This document shows, piece after piece, positions 24,035 through 31,848 of a DNA stretch of 54,243 nt. The first letter of the stretch is position 1; the number at the start of each line of letters is the position of its first letter. Where the stretch lies: positions 1 to 54,243 of the forward strand of contig CAZZEX010000024.1 in assembly GCA_964653285.1 (NCBI GenBank). The letters run 5' to 3'. The position numbers were made by a program, and so were the translations under genes. This stretch comes from CAZZEX01 sp964653285 (lineage in GTDB: Bacteria; Chloroflexota; Anaerolineae; B4-G1). Under the pieces are notes generated by a model that was not told the origin of the DNA, searched no databases, and saw only the letters and a list, made by a program, of their open reading frames with translations.

Positions 24035-26358
24035 TTCTCAGACGAGCCACGCTCGAGTTGCTCCAGCAGTTGCTGATAGGTCGCAACGTTGGGCGGGTGG
24101 AGCGCAATAATAGCCCGGATGGTCGCTTTAGCATCCTCATGCCGCCCAGCCTCCAATTGCAGGTCTCCCAGTTTGTCCAGGTGCTTTAGCGCCTGCTCAA
24201 CGTTACCAACGTCAAGATACGCCTGCGCCAAGCGGGTACGTAGCAGGATGTTATTTGGCTGCTCGCGGACCGCGTCTTCCAGGATAGCGAAGATACGCTG
24301 CATCTTGCCGCTATCGCGGTAGACTTTCAGGAGGCTATCAAGTTCGACAACCGCCAGTTCAGGCCGATTGAAGCGATAATAAAGATTCATCAGCGTTAGG
24401 CGAGCCCGCTCATCGTCGGGGGCGAGTTTGCGGATCTGCTCGTAGACTTCGATGGCATGTCTCCAGTCCACGCGTTGCATATCAATATCGCCTATCTTGT
24501 GCAGGATGCGAACTTCCCACCGACGTTCAGGGGTACCTCGCGGCGCTAGCCGTAACGCTTCCTGGTACATTTCGCGCGCCTGGTCCATCTGCGCCAGGTG
24601 GTAGTAACTATCGGCGAGGATGAGGTAGTGTTCCAACGCCTCGTCGATTTCCCCGTGGCTGATGAGCAGGTCAATCAACTTGGCTCGCACTACAGTGTTC
24701 ATCGGCGCCAGTTTCAGGGCATGCTGGCACATCGCCGTCGCCTGGCGGACACTACCACGCATCCGGTAGGCCTCAGCGATGACGACGAACTTGGACACCG
24801 CTTCGTCCACCTTCCCCATTGCCACCAGCACCTGGGTCATTTGCCGATGGATAGGCAGGTAGGTGGGGGCATGCTCCAGAGCGTAGTAGCATTCCTCCAA
24901 CGCAGCGTAGAACATGCCGCGCTTGGTGTACTCCTGCGACAGCGCTACCGATTCTAGGACACGCTCCGAGTCTGGAATGGCCAGCATCTCGGCCAGGCTC
25001 AAAGTAGGTCCTTCCTGGGCCAGTGCGTCGAGCCGTCGGCGTGCCTGAATGACCTTATCTTCCCAGCCCTTCTCGCTGAGGAACTCGACCAGCGAGTTGG
25101 TGAACTCCAACGCTTGTTCCCGCTCGCCCTTGGCGATGTAACTGTCGGCCAGGCTCTCGTAGAGTTGGATCAGGTCGTCCGCTTGTTCGCGCCGGACGGT
25201 GGCTAAGTCAACGATCTTGAGCACCTCGATAAAGTGCTCCAGCGCCTCGTCAATGCGCCCCCGGGCGCGGTAGCACTCGCCTAGCGCAAAGTGGCTGCCC
25301 AGCGTGTATTCGGGGTGAGATACCGCGCGCTCGAGCTGAGAGATAGCGGCGTCGAAACGCAGTTTCTCCTGATAGAGCAGACCAAGGTTAAAGTGTACGG
25401 CGGGCTGCTCCACCCCCGCTTCGATTACCTTCTCGTAGGCCTCAATTGTCTCCTCGATCTTCCCCCTGGTCTGGAAATCAATCGCCCGGCCGATCAGGGC
25501 ATCAATCTCTACTTTGCTGAGTCGAGGAGGCACAGCAGGTGGTGCCGCCGTCACCACCACCACCTCCTCCTCGAAGAAACTCTTGGCGAGATCGGTGAGT
25601 GCCTTCTGGCGAGTGATCTCGATGGGGTTGCCCCGCTCCTCGGCGGATTCGACCACCGGCGTGACCTGGAAATACAGCAGGGCAGAACTGGCTGGCTCCT
25701 CTGTAACTGCGAACGGCTCAGGCTCCTCTTGGGAAACTTCAGCCTCCGGTTCAACGGCGGCCTGTTCGCTATAGCGCAGGCCACTGAGGGCGGCCAGCAC
25801 CTCAGGGTTGTGCGGGGCCAACTTGAGGGCGTAGTTACAGACCTGTATGGCGTACTCATACTGTCCTCGGGCCCGGTAGATGTGCGCCAGAGCCAGGCAT
25901 TCCCCCACCGCCTCATGCACCTGGCCATGGCCCTGGTAATATTGGAGCAATTTCGCGTGAGCCTGCAAGCAATCGGGCCAAGCACGGGCGGCGTCCTGCC
26001 AGCGCTCCAGCGCTAGATGGGGAGCCTGCTGTTGGCTCAAGTATCGCTCAGCCGAGGCTAGGTAGGCTTCGGCGGCCTCTTTCCCCTGGCCCAATTGCTC
26101 CCGCGTCTTGCCTATGCGCTCGTGAAGCACGGGATCGTCCGGCGCGAGTTTGCTGGTCCGCTGGTAAGATTCCAGGGCGGCCTCCAACTGGCCCGCCCCA
26201 TAGTAGGCCAATCCCAGGCTGGTGAGCACACCGACGTCGCGAGGGAATTCTGCCAGTGCACGCTGATAGGCCGTGATCGCCTGGTCCCAGTTCCCGTCCC
26301 AGGCAGCATTGGCCCCGGCCTGCATTGCCTCTTCGAAGACCTTGCGATTCCCTACCAC
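24031..26358 (-). CDS. large TPR-repeat protein
   Basis: A 775-aa protein almost wholly of tetratricopeptide repeats, for example WDQAITAYQRALAEFPRDV, YEYAIQVCNYALKLAPHNP and HAIEVYEQIRKLAPDDERA. A less ordered acidic stretch (about 200-255) separates two TPR blocks. There is no signal peptide or membrane helix, so it is a cytoplasmic scaffold. The GTG start at 26358 lies 4 bases past the argF stop and the stop overlaps the cdaA start, placing it in the same transcript. A role as adaptor for the c-di-AMP membrane complex is suggested by position only. Confidence 0.85.
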   Translation of the reverse strand: MVGNRKVFEEAMQAGANAAWDGNWDQAITAYQRALAEFPRDVGVLTSLGLAYYGAGQLEAALESYQRTSKLAPDDPVLHERIGKTREQLGQGKEAAEAYLASAERYLSQQQAPHLALERWQDAARAWPDCLQAHAKLLQYYQGHGQVHEAVGECLALAHIYRARGQYEYAIQVCNYALKLAPHNPEVLAALSGLRYSEQAAVEPEAEVSQEEPEPFAVTEEPASSALLYFQVTPVVESAEERGNPIEITRQKALTDLAKSFFEEEVVVVTAAPPAVPPRLSKVEIDALIGRAIDFQTRGKIEETIEAYEKVIEAGVEQPAVHFNLGLLYQEKLRFDAAISQLERAVSHPEYTLGSHFALGECYRARGRIDEALEHFIEVLKIVDLATVRREQADDLIQLYESLADSYIAKGEREQALEFTNSLVEFLSEKGWEDKVIQARRRLDALAQEGPTLSLAEMLAIPDSERVLESVALSQEYTKRGMFYAALEECYYALEHAPTYLPIHRQMTQVLVAMGKVDEAVSKFVVIAEAYRMRGSVRQATAMCQHALKLAPMNTVVRAKLIDLLISHGEIDEALEHYLILADSYYHLAQMDQAREMYQEALRLAPRGTPERRWEVRILHKIGDIDMQRVDWRHAIEVYEQIRKLAPDDERARLTLMNLYYRFNRPELAVVELDSLLKVYRDSGKMQRIFAILEDAVREQPNNILLRTRLAQAYLDVGNVEQALKHLDKLGDLQLEAGRHEDAKATIRAIIALHPPNVATYQQLLEQLERGSSEN

Positions 26359-26362
26359 AATC

Positions 26363-27295
26363 CTATCCTTCCAGTGACCCCATCAATTTCACCAAGATGG
26401 CTTTTTGGGCATGCATACGGTTCTCAGCCTGATCCCATAGCACCGAATGCGGGCCATCGCAGATCGCATCGGTGATCTCCTGCCCCCTATGGGCCGGCAG
26501 GCAGTGCATAACGATAACGTCTGGCTGGGCCGCCGCAACCAGCGCTTCGTTGACCTGATAGCGCATAAAGACGCGGGCCCGCTCCTCGGCCTCGACCTCC
26601 TGGCCCATCGAGGCCCAGACGTCAGTGTAGACTACATCAGTTCCGGTGACTGCTTCGTGAGGGTCGTGGGTCGCCAGCAAGCGGCTACCGCTGGCGGCGG
26701 CGAACTGCTGCCCCAGTGCCCATACGTCGGAGGGCAGTTCGTAGCCTGGCGGCCCGGCGATGGCGAAGTCCATCCCCAGCAGGGTCGCGCCGAAGAGGAG
26801 GGAGGTCGCCACGTTGTTCCCGTCGCCGACGAAGGTCAGTTTGCGTCCCCGCAGCTCCCAGCCCTTGTACTCGACGATGGTGAGGAAATCAGCCAGGCCC
26901 TGGCAAGGATGGTTGTAATCGGAAAGGCCGTTGATGACGGGCACGCGAGAATACTCCGCCAGTGTGAGCACGTCGGCGTGGCCGAAGACGCGCGCCATGA
27001 TGCCGTCCACGTAGCGGGAGAGGACACGGGCCACGTCGGGCACGCTTTCCCGTTGACCCAATTGGATCTCGGAGGGAGAGAGGTAGAGCGCCTGTCCGCC
27101 CAGATGGATCATCCCCATCTCGAAGGAGACACGGGTGCGTAGGGAGGGTTTCTGGAAGACCATACCTAACGTCTTGCCTTTGAGTAGAGGGCGGTTGCCT
27201 TTGGCCTTCCATTTATCCTTCAGTTCGACCGCCAGAGTGAGTAGTCCACGCAGTTGGTCAGGCGTCAGATCTGCCAGGCTGAGGAAGTGGTCCAT
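26363..27295 (-). CDS. argF: ornithine carbamoyltransferase
   Basis: A 310-aa enzyme forming citrulline from carbamoyl phosphate and ornithine in arginine synthesis. The carbamoyl-phosphate loop is SLRTRVSFEMGMIHLGG (usually STRTR, here Ser-Leu-Arg-Thr-Arg), and the ornithine-binding HCLPAHRG motif is present near residue 265. The ATG at 27295 follows GGAGG and is chosen over an ATG four codons upstream. It heads the argF-TPR-cdaA-cdaR cluster. No other arginine gene is in the window. Confidence 0.95.
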   Translation of the reverse strand: MDHFLSLADLTPDQLRGLLTLAVELKDKWKAKGNRPLLKGKTLGMVFQKPSLRTRVSFEMGMIHLGGQALYLSPSEIQLGQRESVPDVARVLSRYVDGIMARVFGHADVLTLAEYSRVPVINGLSDYNHPCQGLADFLTIVEYKGWELRGRKLTFVGDGNNVATSLLFGATLLGMDFAIAGPPGYELPSDVWALGQQFAAASGSRLLATHDPHEAVTGTDVVYTDVWASMGQEVEAEERARVFMRYQVNEALVAAAQPDVIVMHCLPAHRGQEITDAICDGPHSVLWDQAENRMHAQKAILVKLMGSLEG

Positions 27296-27334
27296 TCGTA
27301 CCTCCATTTGGTTATTGGCTAGCCGCTAATTACA

Positions 27335-27343
27335 AGTATACCA
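27335..27343 (-). promoter_or_regulatory. extended -10 promoter of argF
   Basis: On the minus strand TGG plus TATACT (27343-27335) forms an extended -10. The matching -35 position is A/T-rich but not a good TTGACA. Transcription would start near 27328, about 33 bases before the argF ATG. Confidence 0.5.
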
Positions 27344-27414
27344 CAAGCGCCGCGGGAATAAAAGCGAGAAGAAGAGAACTGACACTGACTCAGTGACTGA
27401 TGATAGCGAGCAGC

Positions 27415-28125
27415 TCACAATCCCATCTCCCGGCGGGCAGCGCGCCACAGGTTAGCGCGGATTTGCTTCTGGTCGTGGCCAAACTGGCGCAGGAGTGTCT
27501 TTACCTGTGCGCGCCTGGAGGTCAGGCCCTGGGGACATGGGACGTTCTCGGGGAAGCCAACCGCCTGCCCGTAGCGGGTCAGTTCCCTCTCTGGGATGTA
27601 GATCAGCGGGCGAATAACAGTCACAGCACCACCGAAAAACTCGACACGGGGAGCCATCGTCTCCAGTTTGCCGTTGAACATCAGGTTCAGGAGCACAGTA
27701 GCGGCCGCGTCGTCGGCGTGGTGGCCGAAAGCCAGTTTGTTGCAGCCCAGCCCGACCGTGGCGGTGAAAAGCGCCTTGCGCCGGTTCCACGAGCAGCGAA
27801 AGCAATCAAGCGGTAGCGGCTCCTCTGGCGGCAGTTCTAGCGGGGCGAAGTGATACTCGACGCCGAGTTCTCGAAACCAGGGCTCCAGTTGTGGCTGCAG
27901 GTCGGGAAAGCCGACCGAGGTGCCGACGACATGGAGGGCCAGCAAGTCGTACTGATAGGGTACCTTGTGCTGGTGACGAATCAGCAGTTCGAGCAGAGCG
28001 CGGCTGTCCTTCCCGCCGGAGACCGCCACCGCCACCCGGTCGCCCTCGGCGACGAGGTCGAACTCGCCTATAGCGCGGGTGATGGACTTCAGGAGGAAGA
28101 AGGCAATGCGGTCGAAGTCGCTCAT
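27415..28125 (-). CDS. TtcA-like PP-loop ATPase (tRNA thiolation family)
   Basis: A 236-aa PP-loop protein of the TtcA group, which adenylates a tRNA base before sulfur insertion. The ATP-binding motif is AVAVSGGKDSRALLELL (about 32-48). The cysteines expected to hold an Fe-S cluster are present: DCFRC (about 106-110) and the later PCPQG. GHHADDAAATVLLNLMFNGK is the family motif that follows. The ATG overlaps the stop of the upstream cupin gene by 4 bases. TtcA itself makes 2-thiocytidine at position 32; the exact target here is inferred. Confidence 0.87.
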   Translation of the reverse strand: MSDFDRIAFFLLKSITRAIGEFDLVAEGDRVAVAVSGGKDSRALLELLIRHQHKVPYQYDLLALHVVGTSVGFPDLQPQLEPWFRELGVEYHFAPLELPPEEPLPLDCFRCSWNRRKALFTATVGLGCNKLAFGHHADDAAATVLLNLMFNGKLETMAPRVEFFGGAVTVIRPLIYIPERELTRYGQAVGFPENVPCPQGLTSRRAQVKTLLRQFGHDQKQIRANLWRAARREMGL

Positions 28126-28478
28126 CGCAGCCCCAGACGTGAACGGGGCACCGAGAAACGCTCGGCACGGGCTGCATCAGATGACAAGCCGGGCACGTGA
28201 ATCACAAAGTGAAGATACTCAGGTGAACTGGATAGGAACGTGTGAGCCTCGCCAGGCTCAATGATTATCATATTCCCGGCTTCCAAGGAGACTGCCTCTT
28301 GCTCTACACGCATCTCCGACGTGCCGCGCGCCACCAGATAAATCTCGGTGATCCGCCGGTGGGCGTGTGGTTCGTCAATCCCCTCGTTTGCGTACCCGAC
28401 CGAGACCGTCAATCCAGAATTCCACGGCCCGACATACCATCCCTTACTGATGCTTGGATCAGATCTCTCGATACGCAT
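28122..28478 (-). CDS. cupin-domain protein
   Basis: A 118-aa single-domain cupin. The metal-ligand motif is PHAHRRITEIYLVARG (about 36-51) and the second motif is PGEAHTFLSSSPEYLHFVIH (about 75-94). It is translationally coupled to the TtcA-like gene (ATGA) and begins 18 bases after rfbB. Small cupins next to rfbB are sometimes nucleotide-sugar isomerases or epimerases, but this one lacks clear RmlC or FdtA features, so the role is open. Confidence 0.82.
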   Translation of the reverse strand: MRIERSDPSISKGWYVGPWNSGLTVSVGYANEGIDEPHAHRRITEIYLVARGTSEMRVEQEAVSLEAGNMIIIEPGEAHTFLSSSPEYLHFVIHVPGLSSDAARAERFSVPRSRLGLR

Positions 28479-28496
28479 TATTCATTGCCTCACTGT

Positions 28497-29528
28497 TCAT
28501 TGTTCATTGAGTTCTCGTCCCTCGTACTGCCGCCGGTAGTATTCCTGATAGTGCTCGCCGTTCTTGATGGGCCGCCACCACCACTCGTTCTCGACGTACC
28601 AGCGCACTGTCTTCTCAATGGCTTCCTCGCAGGTGTGGGCAGGTTCCCAGCCCAACCGGCAAATCTTGCGCACGTCGAGCGCGTAGCGCCGGTCGTGACC
28701 AGGCCGGTCGCGTACCGGCTGGATGAGGCTTGCTGGCTTATTCAGCAGTCTAAGGATCAGACGGGTCATGTTAATATTGTGCATCTCGGTGCCGGTGCCG
28801 ACGTTGTAGATACCACCGCTCTCCCCCTTGTGCAGCACCAGGTCAATTGCCTCGCAGTGATCCAGCACATACTGGTAGTCGCGTACCTGCGACCCATCGC
28901 CGTAGAGGGGCAGCGGCAGGTCGTCAATCGCGTTGGTGACGAAGAGCGGCACGACCTTTTCGGGGTACTGGTAGGGGCCGATGTTGTTCGCTCCCCGGGT
29001 GATGGTGACTGGCAGGCCATACGTGACGTGGTAGGCGTTGACCATCAGGTCGGCGCTGGCCTTGCTGGCGGCGTAGGGGCTGCGCGGGGCCACAGGATCG
29101 CTCTCTTCGGAAGCCCCCTCCGGCACATGGCCATATACCTCGTCGGTGCCCACCTGGTGCATCCGCTCCAGCCCGAACTCACGGGCCGCCTCCAGCAGCA
29201 CGTAGGTGCCGTAGACGTCGGTCTTGATGAAGGCATCAGGGTCCATAATGGACCTGTCCACGTGACTTTCGGCAGCGAAGTTGATGACAGTATCTACATC
29301 GTAGGTGTGAATCGTCTCCCGCACCGTGGCAGCGTCGCAGATGTCCCCTCGCACGAAAGCGTAACGGTCAGCGAACCGCTCGGCTACATCCTTGAGACTA
29401 TCCAGATTTCCAGCGTAGGTCAGTTTGTCGTAGACGACGATGTAGTAGTCGGGATGCTTCTCCAGCATATAGCGGACGAAGTTGGAGCCGATAAAGCCAG
29501 CCCCGCCTGTAACCATCAGGTTGCGCAC
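28497..29528 (-). CDS. rfbB: dTDP-glucose 4,6-dehydratase
   Basis: A 343-aa extended short-chain dehydrogenase converting dTDP-glucose to dTDP-4-keto-6-deoxyglucose for deoxysugars of surface glycans. The Rossmann motif TGGAGFIGSNFV, the AAESHVDRSI motif and the catalytic YxxxK in SPYAASKASAD are present. The GTG at 29528 is chosen because AGGAGG lies seven bases upstream; an in-frame extension is rejected. The final codons (Leu-Asn-Glu-Gln-stop) come from the spacer word CAATGAACAATGA, as in the M16 peptidase gene. rmlA, rmlC and rmlD are not in the window. Confidence 0.95.
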   Translation of the reverse strand: MRNLMVTGGAGFIGSNFVRYMLEKHPDYYIVVYDKLTYAGNLDSLKDVAERFADRYAFVRGDICDAATVRETIHTYDVDTVINFAAESHVDRSIMDPDAFIKTDVYGTYVLLEAAREFGLERMHQVGTDEVYGHVPEGASEESDPVAPRSPYAASKASADLMVNAYHVTYGLPVTITRGANNIGPYQYPEKVVPLFVTNAIDDLPLPLYGDGSQVRDYQYVLDHCEAIDLVLHKGESGGIYNVGTGTEMHNINMTRLILRLLNKPASLIQPVRDRPGHDRRYALDVRKICRLGWEPAHTCEEAIEKTVRWYVENEWWWRPIKNGEHYQEYYRRQYEGRELNEQ

Positions 29529-29613
29529 AGCAAGCCTCCTGTATCTTGAAATTTGGATTTGGGGTTTGGGATTTGCCTCGGCTATTCTACCACAACCGGC
29601 AAGCGGGGCAACC

Positions 29614-29641
29614 TTGACTTGCGCCACGAAAATGCTATCAT
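29614..29641 (+). promoter_or_regulatory. promoter of the membrane TPR gene
   Basis: TTGACT (29614-29619), a 16-base spacer and TATCAT (29636-29641). Transcription should begin near 29648, so the ATG at 29679 is the first usable start and the longer reading frame from 29553 would not be transcribed in full. The divergent rfbB spacer upstream carries ATTTGG-word repeats. Confidence 0.6.
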
Positions 29642-29678
29642 TGCACTACATCCCCACCTGCGAAAGGCGATTTACCAG

Positions 29679-31223
29679 ATGTACCTCGAACCAACAATAC
29701 GGAGAAAAAAGCGTCGCTCATCTCCATTGCGTGTGATGTTGCTGCTGATACTAATCAGTGCTGGCATCTACGTCTATGCCATGATCCAACAAGAACAGGT
29801 CGAAAGCCCCTTCGTCCCCACCCCCACGCCGACGCGCTCGGCACTTTCCTGCGCCGCCGAAGCGGAAGAGCTGTACTCACAAGGCAAATTGACAGAGGCC
29901 ATCGTCGCCTATGAGCGGGCTATCGCGCTCGAACCCGACGATGTGCTGCTGTATATCCCCCTGGCGCGACTGCTGGCCCTGGAGGGACGAACGATCGAGG
30001 CAGTGCGGCGGGCCCAGCAGGCAACCGAGATGGCGCCGGAGAATGCACGCGCGTGCGCCGTCCTGGGAATGGCCTACGACTGGAACGGCGACGTAGCAGA
30101 GGCGATTGACACCTGCAAGCGTGCTATCGAACTCGACCCCACCTATGCTGAGGGATACGCCTACCTGGCCGAGGCTTACGCTGACGCCACACGTTGGACA
30201 GAGGCAACAGAGGCGGCTCAGACTGCCCTACAATTGGATGACCGCAGCGTGGACGCACACCGCAACTATGGCTATGTGCTGGAGACGCAGGGGAACTATT
30301 GGGGGGCGGTGGAGGAATACGAGCGGGCGATGGAGGTCCATTCCAACCTGGCCTACATTCACATCGCTGCCGGGAGGAACTACATCGCGCTGGGCGATTT
30401 CGACGCGGCGGTGCGCAGTTTCCAGCGTGCCATTGAGATTAATCCGGACCACGTAGAGGCTTACTACAGATTAGGGTGGGCGTATTATGACATTGGAAAG
30501 TACGAACAAGCCGAGACATATCTCAAGCAGGCGATCGAGGTGGATCCCAAGTTTGGGCCAGCGTTCGGCTACCTGGCCTTCACTTACTGGGCGCGCCGCA
30601 ACTACGAGGATGCCATCGAAAGTCTTGAGCCGGCCATCGAGTTGGGGTGCATTGCAGCACGCCAAAAAGCCAAGACGTTTGACGTTACCGTCGAGCACCT
30701 GGACGGCGAAACCCCTGGACCGTCACCGGATGTGGTGATGCGCGGCGACTTTGTCCCTACGGCACTCTCCACGCCGGGGGACAACCGGGACACACTGCGA
30801 GCCACACTGGCACCGAAAGAGGATGACGAGGCGTGGGCCAATGCCAGCGGCACAGTGACGTTCAACACACGGACAGGGAAATACGTGGTAAAGTTGGAGG
30901 AGTTGCCCAGGCTGAGATATGGTCAGGTGTACGTGGGCTGGTTTGAGGGGGTTAACGCGCTGTCCGGCGATCCGCTGGGCACCGGATCACTCTGGCCGAA
31001 AACCAATGGAAGCGTGGAGGTAGAACTTGAGGCCGGGTGGGTCGAGGGACCTCCGATCGAGTATTTTTACACCCTGGGGCTGGCCTACTTCTACATGGCA
31101 GAGTGCGAGAAGTCATATCCCCTCTTTAACGCGGCGCTTCAGATAGACCCTGAGGAGGTCAACGCGCTGGAAGGCATCCGGCTGTGCCAGGAGGCAGAGG
31201 CAGGAGAGGAAGAATCACCCTGA
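29679..31223 (+). CDS. membrane-anchored TPR protein
   Basis: A 514-aa protein. A basic N-terminus (RRKKRRSSPL) precedes one membrane helix (RVMLLLILISAGIYVYAM), then a short Pro/Thr linker (FVPTPTPTRS). Five to six TPR units follow (for example AIVAYERAIALEPDDVLLYI and AVRSFQRAIEINPDHVEAYY). An inserted non-TPR region (about 330-445), beta-rich in appearance (GTVTFNTRTGKYVVKLEEL), precedes a final TPR-like pair. The orientation suggests TPRs outside the cell. The start was chosen from the promoter at 29614-29641 and AAAGG upstream of the ATG. Its partner is unknown. Confidence 0.8.
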   Translation: MYLEPTIRRKKRRSSPLRVMLLLILISAGIYVYAMIQQEQVESPFVPTPTPTRSALSCAAEAEELYSQGKLTEAIVAYERAIALEPDDVLLYIPLARLLALEGRTIEAVRRAQQATEMAPENARACAVLGMAYDWNGDVAEAIDTCKRAIELDPTYAEGYAYLAEAYADATRWTEATEAAQTALQLDDRSVDAHRNYGYVLETQGNYWGAVEEYERAMEVHSNLAYIHIAAGRNYIALGDFDAAVRSFQRAIEINPDHVEAYYRLGWAYYDIGKYEQAETYLKQAIEVDPKFGPAFGYLAFTYWARRNYEDAIESLEPAIELGCIAARQKAKTFDVTVEHLDGETPGPSPDVVMRGDFVPTALSTPGDNRDTLRATLAPKEDDEAWANASGTVTFNTRTGKYVVKLEELPRLRYGQVYVGWFEGVNALSGDPLGTGSLWPKTNGSVEVELEAGWVEGPPIEYFYTLGLAYFYMAECEKSYPLFNAALQIDPEEVNALEGIRLCQEAEAGEEESP

Positions 31224-31239
31224 ATCTCCTGAAACGCAG

Positions 31240-31268
31240 TTGACCAGAATCCCTTTCTCTGGTATACT
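31240..31268 (+). promoter_or_regulatory. promoter of tRNA-Leu
   Basis: TTGACC (31240-31245), a 17-base spacer and TATACT (31263-31268) preceded by TGG. The predicted start (about 31275) is one or two bases before the mature tRNA 5' end at 31277, so almost no 5' leader needs removal. Confidence 0.8.
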
Positions 31269-31276
31269 TTTCTTGA

Positions 31277-31359
31277 GCCGGAGTGGCGGAATAGGCAGAC
31301 GCGCGCGACTCAAAATCGCGTGGGCTTAGCCCATGTGGGTTCGATTCCCACCTCCGGCA
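31277..31359 (+). tRNA. tRNA-Leu(CAA)
   Basis: The acceptor stem GCCGGAG (31277-31283) pairs with CTCCGGC (31352-31358), with A as discriminator base. The anticodon stem CGCGA/TCGCG encloses loop CTCAAAA, giving anticodon CAA (reads UUG, Leu). A long variable arm (GGGCTTAGCCC) and TTCGATTC T-loop are typical of class II leucine tRNA. CCA is not encoded (ATT follows the acceptor stem). A strong promoter lies just upstream and a terminator downstream. Confidence 0.96.
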
Positions 31360-31394
31360 TTCAGTTCAATCAGAGCTGGACTATAAGGTCCATT

Positions 31395-31439
31395 GCGGCG
31401 TTCATGGGCGGGGTACGTGCCCCAAAGCGCCGCGTTTTT
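31395..31439 (+). terminator. intrinsic terminator after tRNA-Leu
   Basis: GCGGCG (31395-31400) pairs with CGCCGC (31428-31433), with an internal GGGG/CCCC hairpin, followed by TTTTT (31435-31439). It isolates the tRNA transcript from the small membrane-protein gene that starts within about 30-60 bases. Confidence 0.75.
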
Positions 31440-31467
31440 CTTAGAGGCATGCTGGAGCCGAGAGGGA

Positions 31468-31848
31468 GTGAGAGAGCGGGCACAAAGATGGGTCATGCAG
31501 GCCACCGCCGGCGCGGTGGTGGGCCTGGCGATGGGACTCGCCGTCGGCTGGTGGCTCTGGCCGGTGCAGTACACGAACACCGCGCCGGCCGTGCTGCGCC
31601 AGGATTACCGCGACGACTACGTCGTGATGGTCGCTGCTGCCTACGAGGTAGAAGGGGACCTGGGACAGGCCCGCGAGCGACTGATTTTGCTTGATCCGGA
31701 GGAGCCTGCCGCGCCCGTGACCGAACTGGCGGAGCGGCTTGTCGAAGCGAGCGGCAGTGTCCAGGACATCACCCGCCTGGCACGCCTGGCCTGGGCGCTC
31801 GGAGCCATCACTCCGACGCTGACCCCGTATCTGGAGGGCCAGCCATGA
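31468..31848 (+). CDS. small membrane protein, paralogue of the next gene
   Basis: A 126-aa protein (GTG start at 31468; an ATG at 31495 giving 117 aa is also possible). One membrane helix near the N-terminus (AGAVVGLAMGLAVGWWLWPV) is followed by a helical domain (VLRQDYRDDYVVMVAAAYEV, then GDLGQARERL). The next gene has the same plan and recognisably similar residues, so the two are tandem paralogues. The TGA overlaps the next ATG (ATGA). There is no recognised domain; the helical pairs recall a degenerate TPR. It ends with a short TPTLTP tail where its paralogue continues into a longer linker. Confidence 0.72.
   Translation: MRERAQRWVMQATAGAVVGLAMGLAVGWWLWPVQYTNTAPAVLRQDYRDDYVVMVAAAYEVEGDLGQARERLILLDPEEPAAPVTELAERLVEASGSVQDITRLARLAWALGAITPTLTPYLEGQP

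Noticed and set aside
27383..27395. CACTGACTCAGTG palindrome upstream of argF, possible arginine repressor box
   Set aside because: It lies about 40 bases upstream of the -10 and does not resemble ARG boxes; no arginine repressor gene is seen.
29553..29678. Longer N-terminus for the membrane TPR protein
   Set aside because: It contains word repeats and lies mostly upstream of the promoter at 29614-29641.
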